Positions 54,368 to 64,000 of a DNA stretch of 64,000 bases are shown piece after piece; within the stretch, counting starts at the first letter, position 1, and each line of letters opens with the position of its first letter. This stretch comes from Rippkaea orientalis PCC 8801 (GTDB lineage: Bacteria > Cyanobacteriota > Cyanobacteriia > Cyanobacteriales > Microcystaceae), in NCBI RefSeq assembly GCF_000021805.1, contig NC_011726.1, forward strand, positions 4,124,097 to 4,188,096, given 5' to 3'. The notes under the pieces are model-generated. The model did not search any database and was not told where the DNA came from. It saw only the letters and a list, made by a program, of their open reading frames with translations. The position numbers were made by a program, and so were the translations under genes.

Positions 54368-55975
54368 TTAGGCCGATGCTTCTTGGGGAAGATCTAGCCT
54401 AGCAAAAATGGGTTGGGCTTCTGTTAAGGTTTGGTTAACCTTGAGTTTTCCCCACTGACTATGTTGGGCAAAGGGAGCCGTTTCTTGAAGACGATCGCCT
54501 TCATTAAAATCAACGGATAACCCTAATTGTTGGTAAACCTTATTGCTTAAATTCGGAATAATGGGAGAAAGTAAATAGGCACTAAGGCGAACTGATTCTA
54601 GCACGGCTGCTAAAATAGATTCGACTTCTTTTTGTTGTCCTTGTTTAAATAAACGCCAGGGGGCTTGTTCATCAATAAACTTATTACTTGCCCGAATTAG
54701 GGTCAAAATTTCCTCACACGCTTGATTAAATCTCAGCGTTTCGTAGGCTTGCGTGACGCGATCGCCTAGTTCTAAACCAATACTTTTTAAGGAATGTTCT
54801 AAGGCTAATTCTTCTATTATTAAGGGAGGAATTACCCCTTGACAATATTTTTTGATCATCCCTAGGGTTCGATTAAGCAAGTTCCCTAAATCATTGGCTA
54901 AATCGGCATTTAGAACGTTAACAAAGCGGGTTTCATTAAAATCCCCATCCCGTCCGCAGTCAATTTCTTTTAGGAAATAATAACGCACCGCATCAGAACC
55001 ATACCGCTCTACTAAATCAAAAGGATTAACGGTATTGCCTAAACTTTTACTCATTTTTTGTCCGTCTTTGGTCAAAAATCCATGACTAAAAATTTGTTTG
55101 GGCAAGGGTAACTTTGCTGACATTAACATGGCTGGCCAATACACCGCATGAAAGCGTAAAATATCTTTACCAATTAAGTGTAAATTAATCGGCCACCATT
55201 GGGACAGGGCATTTTCTAAGCCCGCTTCTTGATCGGGTTCTAATAGAGCGGTAATATACCCTAAGAGGGCATCAAACCAAACATAAATGGTATGGTTGTC
55301 ATCCCCTGGAACGGGGAACCCCCACGCAACATTCACTCGCGAAATGGAGAAGTCTTGCAGACCCCCACTAACAAAACTGATCACTTCGTTGCGACGACTT
55401 TCCGGTTCAATAAATTCAGGATGCTCTTGATATAAGGTTTCAAGTTTCTCTTGATAGTTTGATAACCGGAAAAAATAGTTCTCTTCGTCTCTCCATTCGG
55501 CTTTTTTGTTGGGATGAAGAGGACAACATCCGTCTTCTAAGAGTTCTCGTTTTTCTTTAAATTCTTCACAAGGGACACAGTACCAACCTTGTTGTTGGGC
55601 TAAATAAATATCACCTTGCTCCCAAACTCTTTGAAAAAATTCTTTGACGATCGCTCCATGATTTTTGGCGGTTGTCCGACTAAAGCGATCATACTGAATG
55701 TTCAACTTTTGCCAGAGGGACTCAAAACTCTCAACAATGCGATCGCAGTGTTCTTGGGGTTCTAGTCCTTTTGCTTCGGCAGTTCGTTCGATTTTTTGTC
55801 CGTGTTCGTCAGTTCCCGTAATCAGTAATACCGATGACCCTTGCAGCCGTTTAAACCTCGCTATGACATCTGCTATCATTGTAGTATAGGCACTTCCGAT
55901 ATGGGGTACGTCGTTGACGTAGTATAAAGGTGTGGTCAGGGCGAATTTGGCGATTTTGGTCTGATGCTGAGTCAT
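54368..55975 (-). CDS. metG: Methionyl-tRNA synthetase
   Basis: MetG charges tRNA-Met. The 535-residue enzyme has the HIGH-type motif PHIGSAYTTMIADVIARFKR, a zinc knuckle (CVPCEEFKEK...GCCPLHPNK), GWGFP-like VAWGFPVPGDDNHTIYVWFD, and KMSKS in QKMSKSLGNTVNPFDL. It is the single-zinc-knot form and lacks the C-terminal EMAP/tRNA-binding extension, like most cyanobacterial enzymes. Confidence 0.96.
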   Translation of the reverse strand: MTQHQTKIAKFALTTPLYYVNDVPHIGSAYTTMIADVIARFKRLQGSSVLLITGTDEHGQKIERTAEAKGLEPQEHCDRIVESFESLWQKLNIQYDRFSRTTAKNHGAIVKEFFQRVWEQGDIYLAQQQGWYCVPCEEFKEKRELLEDGCCPLHPNKKAEWRDEENYFFRLSNYQEKLETLYQEHPEFIEPESRRNEVISFVSGGLQDFSISRVNVAWGFPVPGDDNHTIYVWFDALLGYITALLEPDQEAGLENALSQWWPINLHLIGKDILRFHAVYWPAMLMSAKLPLPKQIFSHGFLTKDGQKMSKSLGNTVNPFDLVERYGSDAVRYYFLKEIDCGRDGDFNETRFVNVLNADLANDLGNLLNRTLGMIKKYCQGVIPPLIIEELALEHSLKSIGLELGDRVTQAYETLRFNQACEEILTLIRASNKFIDEQAPWRLFKQGQQKEVESILAAVLESVRLSAYLLSPIIPNLSNKVYQQLGLSVDFNEGDRLQETAPFAQHSQWGKLKVNQTLTEAQPIFARLDLPQEASA

Positions 55976-56269
55976 TTAAACTTACGGTATTAAAATAAAG
56001 GGTATTTATTTGGACTATTCGGACATCGACTCCTCCCCATATTTGTGATCGTCTCGGTCGCTGTCAGTTATTTATAACTTCTTTAGTTCTAACCTAATCG
56101 GCGATCAAATATCAATAAAGATATCCTTAAGTCTAAGATTTCTTGACAATTTGGGGGCTTTTGCTCAATTGAGTCGGTTCGATATTATACTGCTAAAAGG
56201 TTAAAAATTTCACACCTGATTCTCTTATTATTCTAATCGATAGGTTAGAGATAAGTCATTTTTCCTAGG

Positions 56270-57112
56270 TTATGATTCTCGCGTTTTTTCTAAAAATTCC
56301 TTAAGGGTTTGATTAAATGGCTCAGGTTTGACTAAAAACGCCCAATGATTTCCAGGGACTTCTTTTATTTGTAAATTCTTTAAATAGGTTTGATAGGGGT
56401 TAAGTTGCCATTGGGTTCGATTGAGGCCTTTTTGGGGTTTAATAAACAAAGTAGGGATCTCAATGGGTTGAGTTAATCCAGCACATTTCATCACGTCTTC
56501 AAAAATTTCATTTCTGGCTTGTATAACAAATTTACTGCCCCATTGTCCGCCTGATTTGGGTTCCATGGCGAATTTAAAGACTTGTTCTTGTAAGGGAGTC
56601 CACCCTTGATATTGTTTTAATTGACGAGCGAAGGTTTCAGCGATTTCATAATTCTCAAAAGGACCCATCAGTTTCAGGAAAGGCAAGACTTGATATAACA
56701 CAGGAAAGGTTATCTTAAAGAGTGAGGGCATTTTATTAATAAAGAAGGGATCAATTAAAATTAAACTTTTAAACCGATGAGGCTGTTGAGTTGCCCAAAT
56801 AGCTGCTAATTTCGCTGACCAAGAATGACCCAAAATATGAGCAGAAGTCCAGCCTAAATAAGACATTAATCTGTCTAAATCTTCAATATAATTAGTAAAT
56901 TTATAACCTGTTTTGGGTTTGCTGCTATCTCCATGACCTCTTAAGTCTGGGGCAATAATATGATAGTCTGAGCCTAAATCATCTCCTAAACTCGACCAAA
57001 CTAACCCATGATCGGCTAAACCATGTAATAACAATAAGGGTTCTTGACCTTGATGCCACTCTAAATACGATAATTGAATGGTTTCTAGATTAACCGTTTT
57101 ACGAACAAACAT
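56270..57112 (-). CDS. Alpha/beta hydrolase
   Basis: The 280-residue protein has the oxyanion strand LLLLHGLADHGLVWSSLG, APDLRGHGDSSKP, and the nucleophile elbow ILGHSWSAKLAAIWA (Ser in G-x-S-x-A/G form). The catalytic His is in VPGNHWAFL and the acid likely in LFIKPQKG/DPFF region. It is a cytoplasmic serine hydrolase of unknown substrate. Confidence 0.88.
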   Translation of the reverse strand: MFVRKTVNLETIQLSYLEWHQGQEPLLLLHGLADHGLVWSSLGDDLGSDYHIIAPDLRGHGDSSKPKTGYKFTNYIEDLDRLMSYLGWTSAHILGHSWSAKLAAIWATQQPHRFKSLILIDPFFINKMPSLFKITFPVLYQVLPFLKLMGPFENYEIAETFARQLKQYQGWTPLQEQVFKFAMEPKSGGQWGSKFVIQARNEIFEDVMKCAGLTQPIEIPTLFIKPQKGLNRTQWQLNPYQTYLKNLQIKEVPGNHWAFLVKPEPFNQTLKEFLEKTRES

Positions 57113-57389
57113 GATGAATAATAACTTACTTTGCTGATTAAAACTATAGCTAAGAAATGATTAAATAAAGGTTAATAAAAAATTAAGTTCTTAGTAAAAA
57201 TTTGATTTTTAGGGATTCAACGGCTAAAAAACAGTATAAATACCGTAGATAATTCAACAGAAATCTTGTAAGATTTTTGTGGGCTAATTCACGATCAAAT
57301 AAAAATCACTACCAAAGAGTCAAATAAAAGCTATCATCGAAGCCATAGAAGTTCGTCAGCAACAATTTGCTCAACTAGATTTTTTCAAA

Positions 57390-58010
57390 TTGCTTGAACA
57401 ACGAAATAATCCAGAAAAAGTCAATGTTTTTGCGCCTGGTGTAGCTTTCTTTGTTCTAACTTTTCAAGATATTTTACGCATTACTGAATCAAAAATAACT
57501 CATCCAGAACTTTTGATGATTGCTCAATATAATCGTCAAGAAGACTTAGGTCATGAGCAATGGTTTCTACAGGATCTTCATCAATTAGGAATCAACTGTG
57601 ACGCATTTTTATTATTTGGTCAAGAATATTTTCAAACAAGAGATACTTCCTTTGAAATTATATCAGAAATTTATCAAGCATCAGATGATCGTATTCGCTT
57701 AGTCATTCCTCTAGCATTAGAAGCAGCAGGTCATGTTTTTTTTAGTCGTGTTCATCAACTGTTTTATGGAACCAAATATCATACAAAATTAAAATATTTT
57801 TCCCAAGAACACTTTCAAATTGAACTCAACCATACTTTTCGACAAGAAGATATTAATAATATGATATTATCTATTGAGTTAACGGATGAATTATACCAAG
57901 AAGCTATGCAAGTAGTTGATAGAGTTTTTACGGCTTTATCGAATATGTTATGTAGCCTTAATCATAAAATTACTAAAGATGAAGAACGTACGGTAGAAAA
58001 AGTTTATTAG
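57390..58010 (+). CDS. Heme-oxygenase-fold (CADD/DUF3865-like) protein, 5' end uncertain
   Basis: The 206-residue protein is all-helical with His/Glu placed as in non-heme di-iron or heme-oxygenase-like folds: QYNRQEDLGHEQWFLQDLHQ, IPLALEAAGHVFFSRVHQLF, YFSQEHFQIELNHTF. The only standard start is TTG 57390, but the frame stays open 29 codons further (IKAIIEAIEVRQQQFAQLDF) with no ATG, GTG or TTG. That segment looks like the conserved N-terminal helix. The gene may use a rare start or be 5' damaged. Possible substrates include small metabolites. Confidence 0.65.
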   Translation: MLEQRNNPEKVNVFAPGVAFFVLTFQDILRITESKITHPELLMIAQYNRQEDLGHEQWFLQDLHQLGINCDAFLLFGQEYFQTRDTSFEIISEIYQASDDRIRLVIPLALEAAGHVFFSRVHQLFYGTKYHTKLKYFSQEHFQIELNHTFRQEDINNMILSIELTDELYQEAMQVVDRVFTALSNMLCSLNHKITKDEERTVEKVY

Positions 58011-58041
58011 TAAAAATAGTCCCTTCGCCTTAATCGTCAGA

Positions 58042-58851
58042 TCAGACTACTATCCCTTTAACTAAAGGTTCAAATTGTTCAACATATTTAGCTTGATTAA
58101 CCACTAGACAAGGAAAGGATTTCTTGCCATAATTTTCACCAATAATTAACGGGAAAATCGGGTCATCTTTAAGAGAAATAAAGACTCCACCAGCAGCTTG
58201 AACAATAACCCAAACGGCTGCAATATCCCAAACTTTAGGGGTTGCTTCCACACCACCTAAAGCAGCACCACAAGCAACTAATAGGATATTATAACTCGCT
58301 ACACCAATCATGCGAATTTTACAAGGGAAAGGCCGTTTAAGAATGTCTAGACTACGAGCACACAAATTAAATAAATGGCTTTTGCTGGGACTATCAGAAC
58401 TGGTGTGAATAGGTCGGCCATTCAGATAAGACCCCGTTGGACCAGTTAACCCCGTTTGGCCATACCAATACCCATAAAAAGCATCTCGAAGTTGAGGCAG
58501 ATAGACAAACCCAAAAACAGGAGTTCCCCGATACAATAATCCCAAAGAAATCGCCCAAATAGGAATCCCTCGCGTAAAATTGGTCGTCCCATCAATAGGA
58601 TCAACGATCCAACACCAGTCCCTATCCGGAAAAATATGGGTGGTTTCTTCTGTGAGTACCCCATGGTCAGGAAATTGAGCCGCGATCGCCTCTCGAAGAG
58701 TCTGATCAGCCCAGCGATCGGCTTTTGTCACTAGGGACCCGTCGTCTTTTTCGGTTGGGGATAATTGGCCGACCTCTGAGATTAGTTGATGTCCGACTTT
58801 TTCGGTTGTGGTTTGACAAAACGTTAAGATTTCGCGCCAAAATTGTTCCAT
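58042..58851 (-). CDS. Inositol-phosphatase-family phosphatase
   Basis: The 269-residue protein carries motif A (CWIVDPIDGTTNFTRGIPIW) and motif B (VWDIAAVWVIVQAAGGVF) plus GSLVTKADRWADQ and LTEETTH metal-site residues. All acidic ligands for the two or three magnesium ions are present. Substrates may be inositol phosphate, histidinol phosphate or fructose bisphosphate-like; the sequence alone does not decide. Confidence 0.9.
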   Translation of the reverse strand: MEQFWREILTFCQTTTEKVGHQLISEVGQLSPTEKDDGSLVTKADRWADQTLREAIAAQFPDHGVLTEETTHIFPDRDWCWIVDPIDGTTNFTRGIPIWAISLGLLYRGTPVFGFVYLPQLRDAFYGYWYGQTGLTGPTGSYLNGRPIHTSSDSPSKSHLFNLCARSLDILKRPFPCKIRMIGVASYNILLVACGAALGGVEATPKVWDIAAVWVIVQAAGGVFISLKDDPIFPLIIGENYGKKSFPCLVVNQAKYVEQFEPLVKGIVV

Positions 58852-59066
58852 ATTTGAGTCATTAATTAAATAGCTTCCTTATTATTACGTTAAATCAGAG
58901 AAAAGGTGAGGAGAAGGGGGAGAAGGGGGAGATATTTTGACTTCTGCCTTCTGAGTTGTGACCGTCCCGATCAAATTTTGAGAAAAGTGTTATCCTAGTG
59001 AACAATCATTTTTTTAAGCTCTTTTGTTTCCTCCACCAACTCGCAAATTTATTAAACTAACGACTT

Positions 59067-59264
59067 ATGTTATTTATCAAGACTAACAAAGCTGTTATTA
59101 TCCGAAATTACATAATTCTCTCTCTTTTTGTAACGATTATGGGGGTAGGATTAACGGATACGTTTAAACAACCGAGTCGAGTAGGACAGCAAGATCGTCT
59201 TGATAATTATTTTCGCTACATTAATGCAGGTTTTGTTAATGCAGCGCAAAAATTAGGGCGATAA
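59067..59264 (+). CDS. Small single-helix membrane protein
   Basis: A 65-residue protein with one hydrophobic helix (YIILSLFVTIMGVGLTDTF) and a polar C-terminal half ending FRYINAGFVNAAQKLGR. The order suggests a short anchored peptide. No family recognised; a real gene is likely but not certain. Confidence 0.5.
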   Translation: MLFIKTNKAVIIRNYIILSLFVTIMGVGLTDTFKQPSRVGQQDRLDNYFRYINAGFVNAAQKLGR

Positions 59265-59306
59265 TTGAAGTCAGAAGTCAGAAGTTAGAACCCGCGCTAC
59301 AGATGT

Positions 59307-60578
59307 TTACTGTTGCCTATCTACTGCCCGATGTCCAATATCACGACGATAATATTGTCCTTCAAACTCAATACAGTTAACGCCTTGATAAACCTGATGA
59401 ATAGCATGATCAAAATCTTCTCCCATGGCTGTGATCCCTAAGACTCTTCCTCCATCGGTCAAAAGGCGATCGCCGTCTAACTTAGTTCCGGCGTGAAACA
59501 CTGTCACTCCTAACGCTTCAGCTTGTTCTATCCCTGTAATAACCTTTCCTTTGGTATAATTCCCTGGATATCCGCCAGAAGCAGCGACGACACAAACTGC
59601 CGTTCCTGACTTCCAAGCTAGAGGGGGTAATTCGCCTAAACGTTGTTCAACACAGGCTAAAATCAATTCATCTAAGGGGGTTTCTAAGAGCGGTAATACG
59701 ACTTGGGTTTCGGGATCACCAAAGCGACAATTGTATTCTAATACCTTGGGTTCTCCGTCAGGGGATACCATCAACCCGGCATAAAGTACGCCTCGATAGT
59801 CAATACCTCGGTTTCTCAAGGCTGCTACGGTGGGTTCTAAAACTTCTCGTTGTACCCGTTGTAATAATTCTGGTGTGCCGATGGGGGCAGGACAATAGGT
59901 TCCCATACCCCCGGTATTGGGTCCTGTATCCCCTTCTCCGATCCGTTTGTGGTCTTGGGCGGGTAGGAGGGGACGAACGGTTATTCCGTCGCTGAGGGCT
60001 AAGATGGAGACTTCTTCCCCGACGAGGCATTCTTCGACGACAATTAAGGAAAAACCCTCTTGAAAGAGGCTATCAACGGCGGACTGTGCTTCTTCTACGG
60101 TTGCTGCGACGATCACCCCTTTTCCGGCGGCTAACCCATCGGCTTTGACAACGATGGGGGCTCCGTGTTGGGTAATATAGGCTTTAGCGGTGATGGGGTC
60201 AGTAAAGCTTTGGCCTTGGGCGATGGGAACGCCAGCTTCAGCCATGAGGGTTTTAGCCCAAGACTTGCTAGACTCAATTTGGGCTCCTTGTTGGGTGGGT
60301 CCAAAGACTTTGATCCCGTCTTGTTGGAGGCGATCGCTAATTCCCAAGGATAGGGGAACCTCTGGACCGACTACCACTAAGTCAATCGACTCTTGATGAG
60401 CTATTTTGGCGATTTCTTCTAAGTTATCGACGGCAATAGGGATATTTTGACACCCTTTGAGTAGGGCTGTTCCTCCATTCCCAGGAAGACAAAAACATTG
60501 TTTAACCTGGGGAGACTGTAACAGTTTCCAGGCTAGGGCGTGTTCTCTTCCTCCATTGCCAATAACGAGTATTTTCAC
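59307..60578 (-). CDS. purD: Phosphoribosylamine--glycine ligase
   Basis: PurD makes glycinamide ribonucleotide in purine synthesis. The protein starts at GTG 60578 (KILVIGNGGREHALAWKLLQ, ~423 residues). The ATP-grasp core includes GPEVPLSLGISDRLQ, SSKSWAKTLMAEAGVPIA, PIVVKADGLAAGKGVIVA and QDHKRIGEGDTGPNTGGMGT; LEYNCRFGDPETQVVLPLL holds metal ligands. The upstream 46 codons in frame lie in repeat-like intergenic sequence. Confidence 0.95.
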   Translation of the reverse strand: MKILVIGNGGREHALAWKLLQSPQVKQCFCLPGNGGTALLKGCQNIPIAVDNLEEIAKIAHQESIDLVVVGPEVPLSLGISDRLQQDGIKVFGPTQQGAQIESSKSWAKTLMAEAGVPIAQGQSFTDPITAKAYITQHGAPIVVKADGLAAGKGVIVAATVEEAQSAVDSLFQEGFSLIVVEECLVGEEVSILALSDGITVRPLLPAQDHKRIGEGDTGPNTGGMGTYCPAPIGTPELLQRVQREVLEPTVAALRNRGIDYRGVLYAGLMVSPDGEPKVLEYNCRFGDPETQVVLPLLETPLDELILACVEQRLGELPPLAWKSGTAVCVVAASGGYPGNYTKGKVITGIEQAEALGVTVFHAGTKLDGDRLLTDGGRVLGITAMGEDFDHAIHQVYQGVNCIEFEGQYYRRDIGHRAVDRQQ

Positions 60579-60721
60579 CGTGATTTGTCCTATTTTTGCA
60601 ACTTTTAGCGGTTGTAAGGGAATTTTACGAGAAGTTCCCATTAACTTGTGACTTGTGACTTCATTGAAAGGGTATAGGTGGGCAATGCCCACCCTACTCC
60701 TATTTTCTGTCACCTTTACTA

Positions 60722-61267
60722 TTAAATTGCCACAGGTTTAGCTAAATACCCTAATTCTTCAAGTTTTTGCCAGATTTTAGTGACGCTTTCTTCGAGGGTT
60801 TCGAGATCGGTTCGACATTCTATTTCCGGGTTTAGGGGGGGTTCGTAGGGATCATCAATTCCTGTAAAGGACTTAATTTCTCCGGCGCGGGCTTTTTTAT
60901 AAAGTCCTTTTACGTCCCGTTCTTCACAGACGTTTAAAGGTGCATTGACAAAAACTTCGACAAAATTGCCAATTGTCCCGCGAACCTCATCCCGAATGTC
61001 TCGATAGGGAGAAATGGCGGAAACGAGTACAATGACTCCGTTGCGGGTGAGTAAGTTAGCAACAAAACCGATACGACGGATATTGGTATCACGATCTTCT
61101 TTGGAAAACCCTAGTCCTTTGGTCAGGTTGGTTCGTACAATATCTCCATCGAGAACTTCTAGTGCATAGCCAGCTTCTCGCAGTTTTTGTTCTAAAGCAT
61201 GGGTAATGGTTGTTTTTCCTGCACCACTGAGTCCTGTTAACCAGATAGTTACGCCTTGCTGCTTCAT
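60722..61267 (-). CDS. cysC: Adenylylsulfate kinase
   Basis: CysC phosphorylates APS to PAPS in sulfate assimilation. The 181-residue protein has the P-loop [40 protein letters not shown] and [14 protein letters not shown]. All motifs are intact and length is normal. It is transcribed toward purD with a 143-bp gap that contains a short inverted repeat (GTGGGCAATGCCCAC). Confidence 0.95.
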   Translation of the reverse strand: MKQQGVTIWLTGLSGAGKTTITHALEQKLREAGYALEVLDGDIVRTNLTKGLGFSKEDRDTNIRRIGFVANLLTRNGVIVLVSAISPYRDIRDEVRGTIGNFVEVFVNAPLNVCEERDVKGLYKKARAGEIKSFTGIDDPYEPPLNPEIECRTDLETLEESVTKIWQKLEELGYLAKPVAI

Positions 61268-61552
61268 GCTGATGTTTGTTTCCTAAATAGGTTTTTTTAC
61301 AATTATTATTTAGAGAGTACCTTGAATGGTGAAGATCAGGCAAGCCTTTTGAGATCTTTGTGAACTGGTTCTCATGGGGTGACAAGCAAGCGACGAATGT
61401 GGATGGGGTGTCGGGTGTAGGGGGTGGGGAAAAATTAGAACACAACCGGCCAATTTTGTGCCAACAAAAGCTTATTGATTCTAACTAATGTTATTTAACG
61501 TCGAGGGAAGTTTGAGTATTCGATTAGATTTTCACGACACCTCACACTGAGG

Positions 61553-64000
61553 TTATTTCTGCTTTTTTTTAAAGGTTGATTGGATTAATTTCTTATTATT
61601 TTGATTGTCTTTCAAAATAACAATTGTTATCATAAGAATTAGCCCTAATAAGATGATTATAGCTAGCAAATATATGGGTAAAGATTTACTGAAAATTATT
61701 AGAATACTAAAGGTAATTAAAAAACTGATATTGTAAACGACCAAAGGATTTAAGAAAACTAATTTATAGGTTTTTACTTTAGTTTTTTTGGGAGTATTAA
61801 CTGGTTCATATATCGGTGATTTTATCGGAAATACTTCGCTTTTTTGACTACGTTCTTGTTCAGAAATAAAGCCTTCTAGTAATTCTTTAACATTGATTTG
61901 TGCTTTTAATCCTACTGGAACAAAATGCGTGATTTCCATCTGTTCTAAATCTAATAAATATTGATAGTCTACGACAATTTCAGAATGGTTAGGAATGACA
62001 ATCTTTTCAGTGACTTCAATGCCTGGAACATTTTGATGAATTTGTTGGAAGTCTATGCGAATTGCTTTTAGTAAATCTCGGCGAGTTTCTTCGAGTCCAC
62101 TCACCCAAATAAAGATTTTATTAGAGTAGCGATCGGCTTTAATTAATGCTAGGTTATCTTCATCTTTGAGAACTACTCCATTGCGCCAGTATAAATTATT
62201 ATAAATCAACTGACTCATGCGGACAATAAAGCGAGAGAGAATACTACTCGGTAAGACACTATAATGATATTCAAAAGCTAATCCTTTTTCCCATTGATTA
62301 AGGTTTTCTGGTTCTTCTTTTGGTAATAAATCTGCAATTAAAAATTCTGGTTCTCCGGCTTTTTCTAATTGAAAACAAAGTTCAAATTTACGCATCATTT
62401 CTAAGATGAACATATGTTTATGTCTGGGATATTTAGCATCATCTAAAATTCTCTCTAGCATTCCTGGTATCAAAATGCCTTTATAATGATTTTCTAAGGC
62501 TTTATCATCGAGAATTTTATAAACCCCATTTGTTACCCACAAAGGATTAAGGATATTAGTATCCTTGAGTCTGGGATCATCTTGAAAGTTTAAAGCAACT
62601 CCTAAATTATGAAGGAAACTAATTAACGCTTTTTGTTCTTCTTGAGTTATGATATCATACTGTTTACACATTTCTTGATATTCTTCGTAACTGATGTAAT
62701 CCCAATTTTGCTCTTTTTTCTTTTCTAATTCAGCTTTAATAATGAGCCAATTTCGAGGTAATTCATCATAAATATGACTTAGTTGAGACACTTCATAGGC
62801 AATTGTTTCTTGCAATTCATCCATCCCGTATCCCGTTTTACAAGAGGTTTCAACAAAGGCCTTAATGTTAGGATATTTATTTCTTAACCCCCGACGATCT
62901 AAATCTAAAAAATGCTCATCAATGCGGTTAATGACAATAATAATAGGAGAAGAGTTACCATAACTTTGAATAATTTGCAACCAGTATTCCAGTTGATTAT
63001 CTCTTTCATCTAAACGAGAATTTAAAACCAATAAATATAAACTTCTTTGCGTCAGAAAAAACTGATGTGTTGCATGATAAATTTCCTGTCCGCCAAAATC
63101 CCAAACGTTCAGTTTTACATCTTGATTATTGTTAATATTAAGATACCAAGATTTGATGTTAATACCGTGAGTTTTAGGTTGTTGAATATCAAATTGTCCA
63201 TAAATTAATCTCCTAATTAGAGAGGTTTTGCCAACAGCACCTTGTCCCACTAACAAAATTTTTGCTTCGTTTAAATGTTGTTTTTCATGATTTAATTGTT
63301 GCTTTTCATAAAAATCTATGATTTTATTAGGATCATTTTTACTCCAAATAATTTCTGGAGGAATAGAAAGTAAATTCTCTTTAAGATCAAGTATTGTTAG
63401 CTGCCCAAAACGAACTAATTGAATAATTCCTGTTGGTAATATTTTGAGTTTATTATAGCCAAGATATAGGGTAGTCAGTTTTCTAAGTTTTTCAATTTCA
63501 GAGGGAATATTGTCTAAATAATTGTGGCTGAGACGCAGATCAATAAGTTGGCTAAGCTCTCCAATTTGAGACGGAAGATAATATAGGTTATTATAGATTA
63601 AATTTAATGTATTGAGATTTTTTAGTTGTCCAATTTCTCGAGGTAACTTTTCAATTTTATTATGACTCAAATTCAATAAATCAAGGTTAGATAATTCACC
63701 AAGTTCACCTGGCAAAATGGTTAATTGATTATAACTAGCATTGAGTTCAATCAGACTTTCAACTTCACTTATTTGTGGGGGTAAGTTAGTTAATTGATTA
63801 TAACTAATATTAAGTTTAGAAAGTTGCTTAAGATCTCTTATTTCTGGATTTAAACTTTCTAGCTTGTTTGATTTAAGATCTAACCAGCTTAACTTTTTTA
63901 AGTTACCAAATTCTTCTGGCAATAGAGTTAATTGATTATTGCTTAAAGAGAGTCTCTCTAAATTAATTAGACGACCAAATTCTGTGGGTAAACTGTTTAG
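61553..64000 (-). CDS. LRR-Roc-COR (ROCO) GTPase with C-terminal membrane helices, 5' end outside window
   Basis: The frame is open to the right edge, so the N-terminus is missing. At least nine LRR units (LSKLNISYNQLTNLPPQISE, LDLLNLSHNKIEKLPREIGQ) lead to a Roc GTPase domain with P-loop KILLVGQGAVGKTSLIRRLI, NVWDFGGQEIYHATHQFFLT and a VINRIDE base motif. A COR domain follows (ILNPLWVTNGVYKIL, KFELCFQLEKAGEPEFLIAD). Unusually, two transmembrane helices lie near the C-terminus (VVYNISFLITFSILIIF, IYLLAIIILLGLILMITIVIL). ROCO proteins in cyanobacteria are signalling scaffolds of unknown output. Closest relative eukaryotic LRRK2. Confidence 0.9.
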   Translation of the reverse strand, partial: LNSLPTEFGRLINLERLSLSNNQLTLLPEEFGNLKKLSWLDLKSNKLESLNPEIRDLKQLSKLNISYNQLTNLPPQISEVESLIELNASYNQLTILPGELGELSNLDLLNLSHNKIEKLPREIGQLKNLNTLNLIYNNLYYLPSQIGELSQLIDLRLSHNYLDNIPSEIEKLRKLTTLYLGYNKLKILPTGIIQLVRFGQLTILDLKENLLSIPPEIIWSKNDPNKIIDFYEKQQLNHEKQHLNEAKILLVGQGAVGKTSLIRRLIYGQFDIQQPKTHGINIKSWYLNINNNQDVKLNVWDFGGQEIYHATHQFFLTQRSLYLLVLNSRLDERDNQLEYWLQIIQSYGNSSPIIIVINRIDEHFLDLDRRGLRNKYPNIKAFVETSCKTGYGMDELQETIAYEVSQLSHIYDELPRNWLIIKAELEKKKEQNWDYISYEEYQEMCKQYDIITQEEQKALISFLHNLGVALNFQDDPRLKDTNILNPLWVTNGVYKILDDKALENHYKGILIPGMLERILDDAKYPRHKHMFILEMMRKFELCFQLEKAGEPEFLIADLLPKEEPENLNQWEKGLAFEYHYSVLPSSILSRFIVRMSQLIYNNLYWRNGVVLKDEDNLALIKADRYSNKIFIWVSGLEETRRDLLKAIRIDFQQIHQNVPGIEVTEKIVIPNHSEIVVDYQYLLDLEQMEITHFVPVGLKAQINVKELLEGFISEQERSQKSEVFPIKSPIYEPVNTPKKTKVKTYKLVFLNPLVVYNISFLITFSILIIFSKSLPIYLLAIIILLGLILMITIVILKDNQNNKKLIQSTFKKKQK

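Noticed and set aside
60579-60713. N-terminal extension of purD
   Set aside because: The region contains an intergenic inverted repeat, and the flavour of PurD N-termini begins at KILVIGNGGREH.
1-64000. CRISPR array
   Set aside because: No regularly spaced identical repeats of 25-40 bp were found; the repeats present are palindromic or dispersed.

Overview
The window looks like chromosomal DNA from a unicellular, nitrogen-fixer-type cyanobacterium (Cyanothece / Crocosphaera / Rippkaea-like). Evidence: photosystem I genes psaL and psaI, many HIP1 octamers (GCGATCGC), AT-rich coding DNA, several cyanobacteria-specific families (DUF3370, LapA-like, CpcS/DUF3598-like, LabA-type NYN protein, DsrE trio) and a heavy load of insertion sequences. 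The species assignment is inference; no 16S is present.

Layout. 1-4 kb: a decayed type I restriction island, with one intact hsdS, an hsdR reduced to its two ends, and two VapBC-type toxin-antitoxin pairs. 4.3-6.6 kb: a PEP-synthase-like protein. 6.6-8.1 kb: a TnpB-only IS200/IS605 (IS1341-type) element next to a gene remnant. 8.3-15.9 kb: glmS, followed 25 bp after its stop codon by one end of a Tn7-like transposon carrying tnsA, tnsB, tnsC and a truncated tnsD/tniQ. This is the classic attTn7 position. 15.9-19.8 kb: a nested pile of IS630, IS701, ISAs1 and second IS630 elements that replaced the 3' part of tnsD and the far transposon end. 20-33 kb: ordinary chromosomal genes (GNAT, FAD monooxygenase/TetR pair, CBS protein, membrane glycosyltransferase, LapA-like, def, SDR, second FAD monooxygenase, icd).

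33.0-38.2 kb is the most unusual region. A tRNA-Val(GAC) gene is followed 44 bp later by a sequence that resembles the left end of type V-K CRISPR-associated transposons (CAST). Then come a long prokaryotic Argonaute whose PIWI catalytic positions appear substituted, an overlapping unknown protein (candidate effector) with a cyanobacterial C-terminal tail module, and a MerR-type gene resembling the V-K CAST repressor CvkR. A frameshifted IS5-family copy closes the region. No cas12k, tnsBC, CRISPR array or right end was seen, so this reads as a CAST-derived island carrying an Argonaute defence module. A second, solitary CAST-like end lies near 51.09 kb.

38.3-64 kb is mostly core genome: beta-propeller protein, ABC exporter, DUF3370, RluA-like, psaL/psaI, a three-gene DsrE-type cluster, UspA, a GH15-like protein, a response regulator, LptC-like, LabA/NYN, metG, alpha/beta hydrolase, a heme-oxygenase-fold-like protein, inositol-phosphatase family, purD, cysC, and a large LRR-Roc-COR protein that runs off the right edge. 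Small palindromic repeats and IS701-derived MITEs are scattered between genes. All family calls rest on reading the translated sequence and on remembered family motifs; no database search was run.
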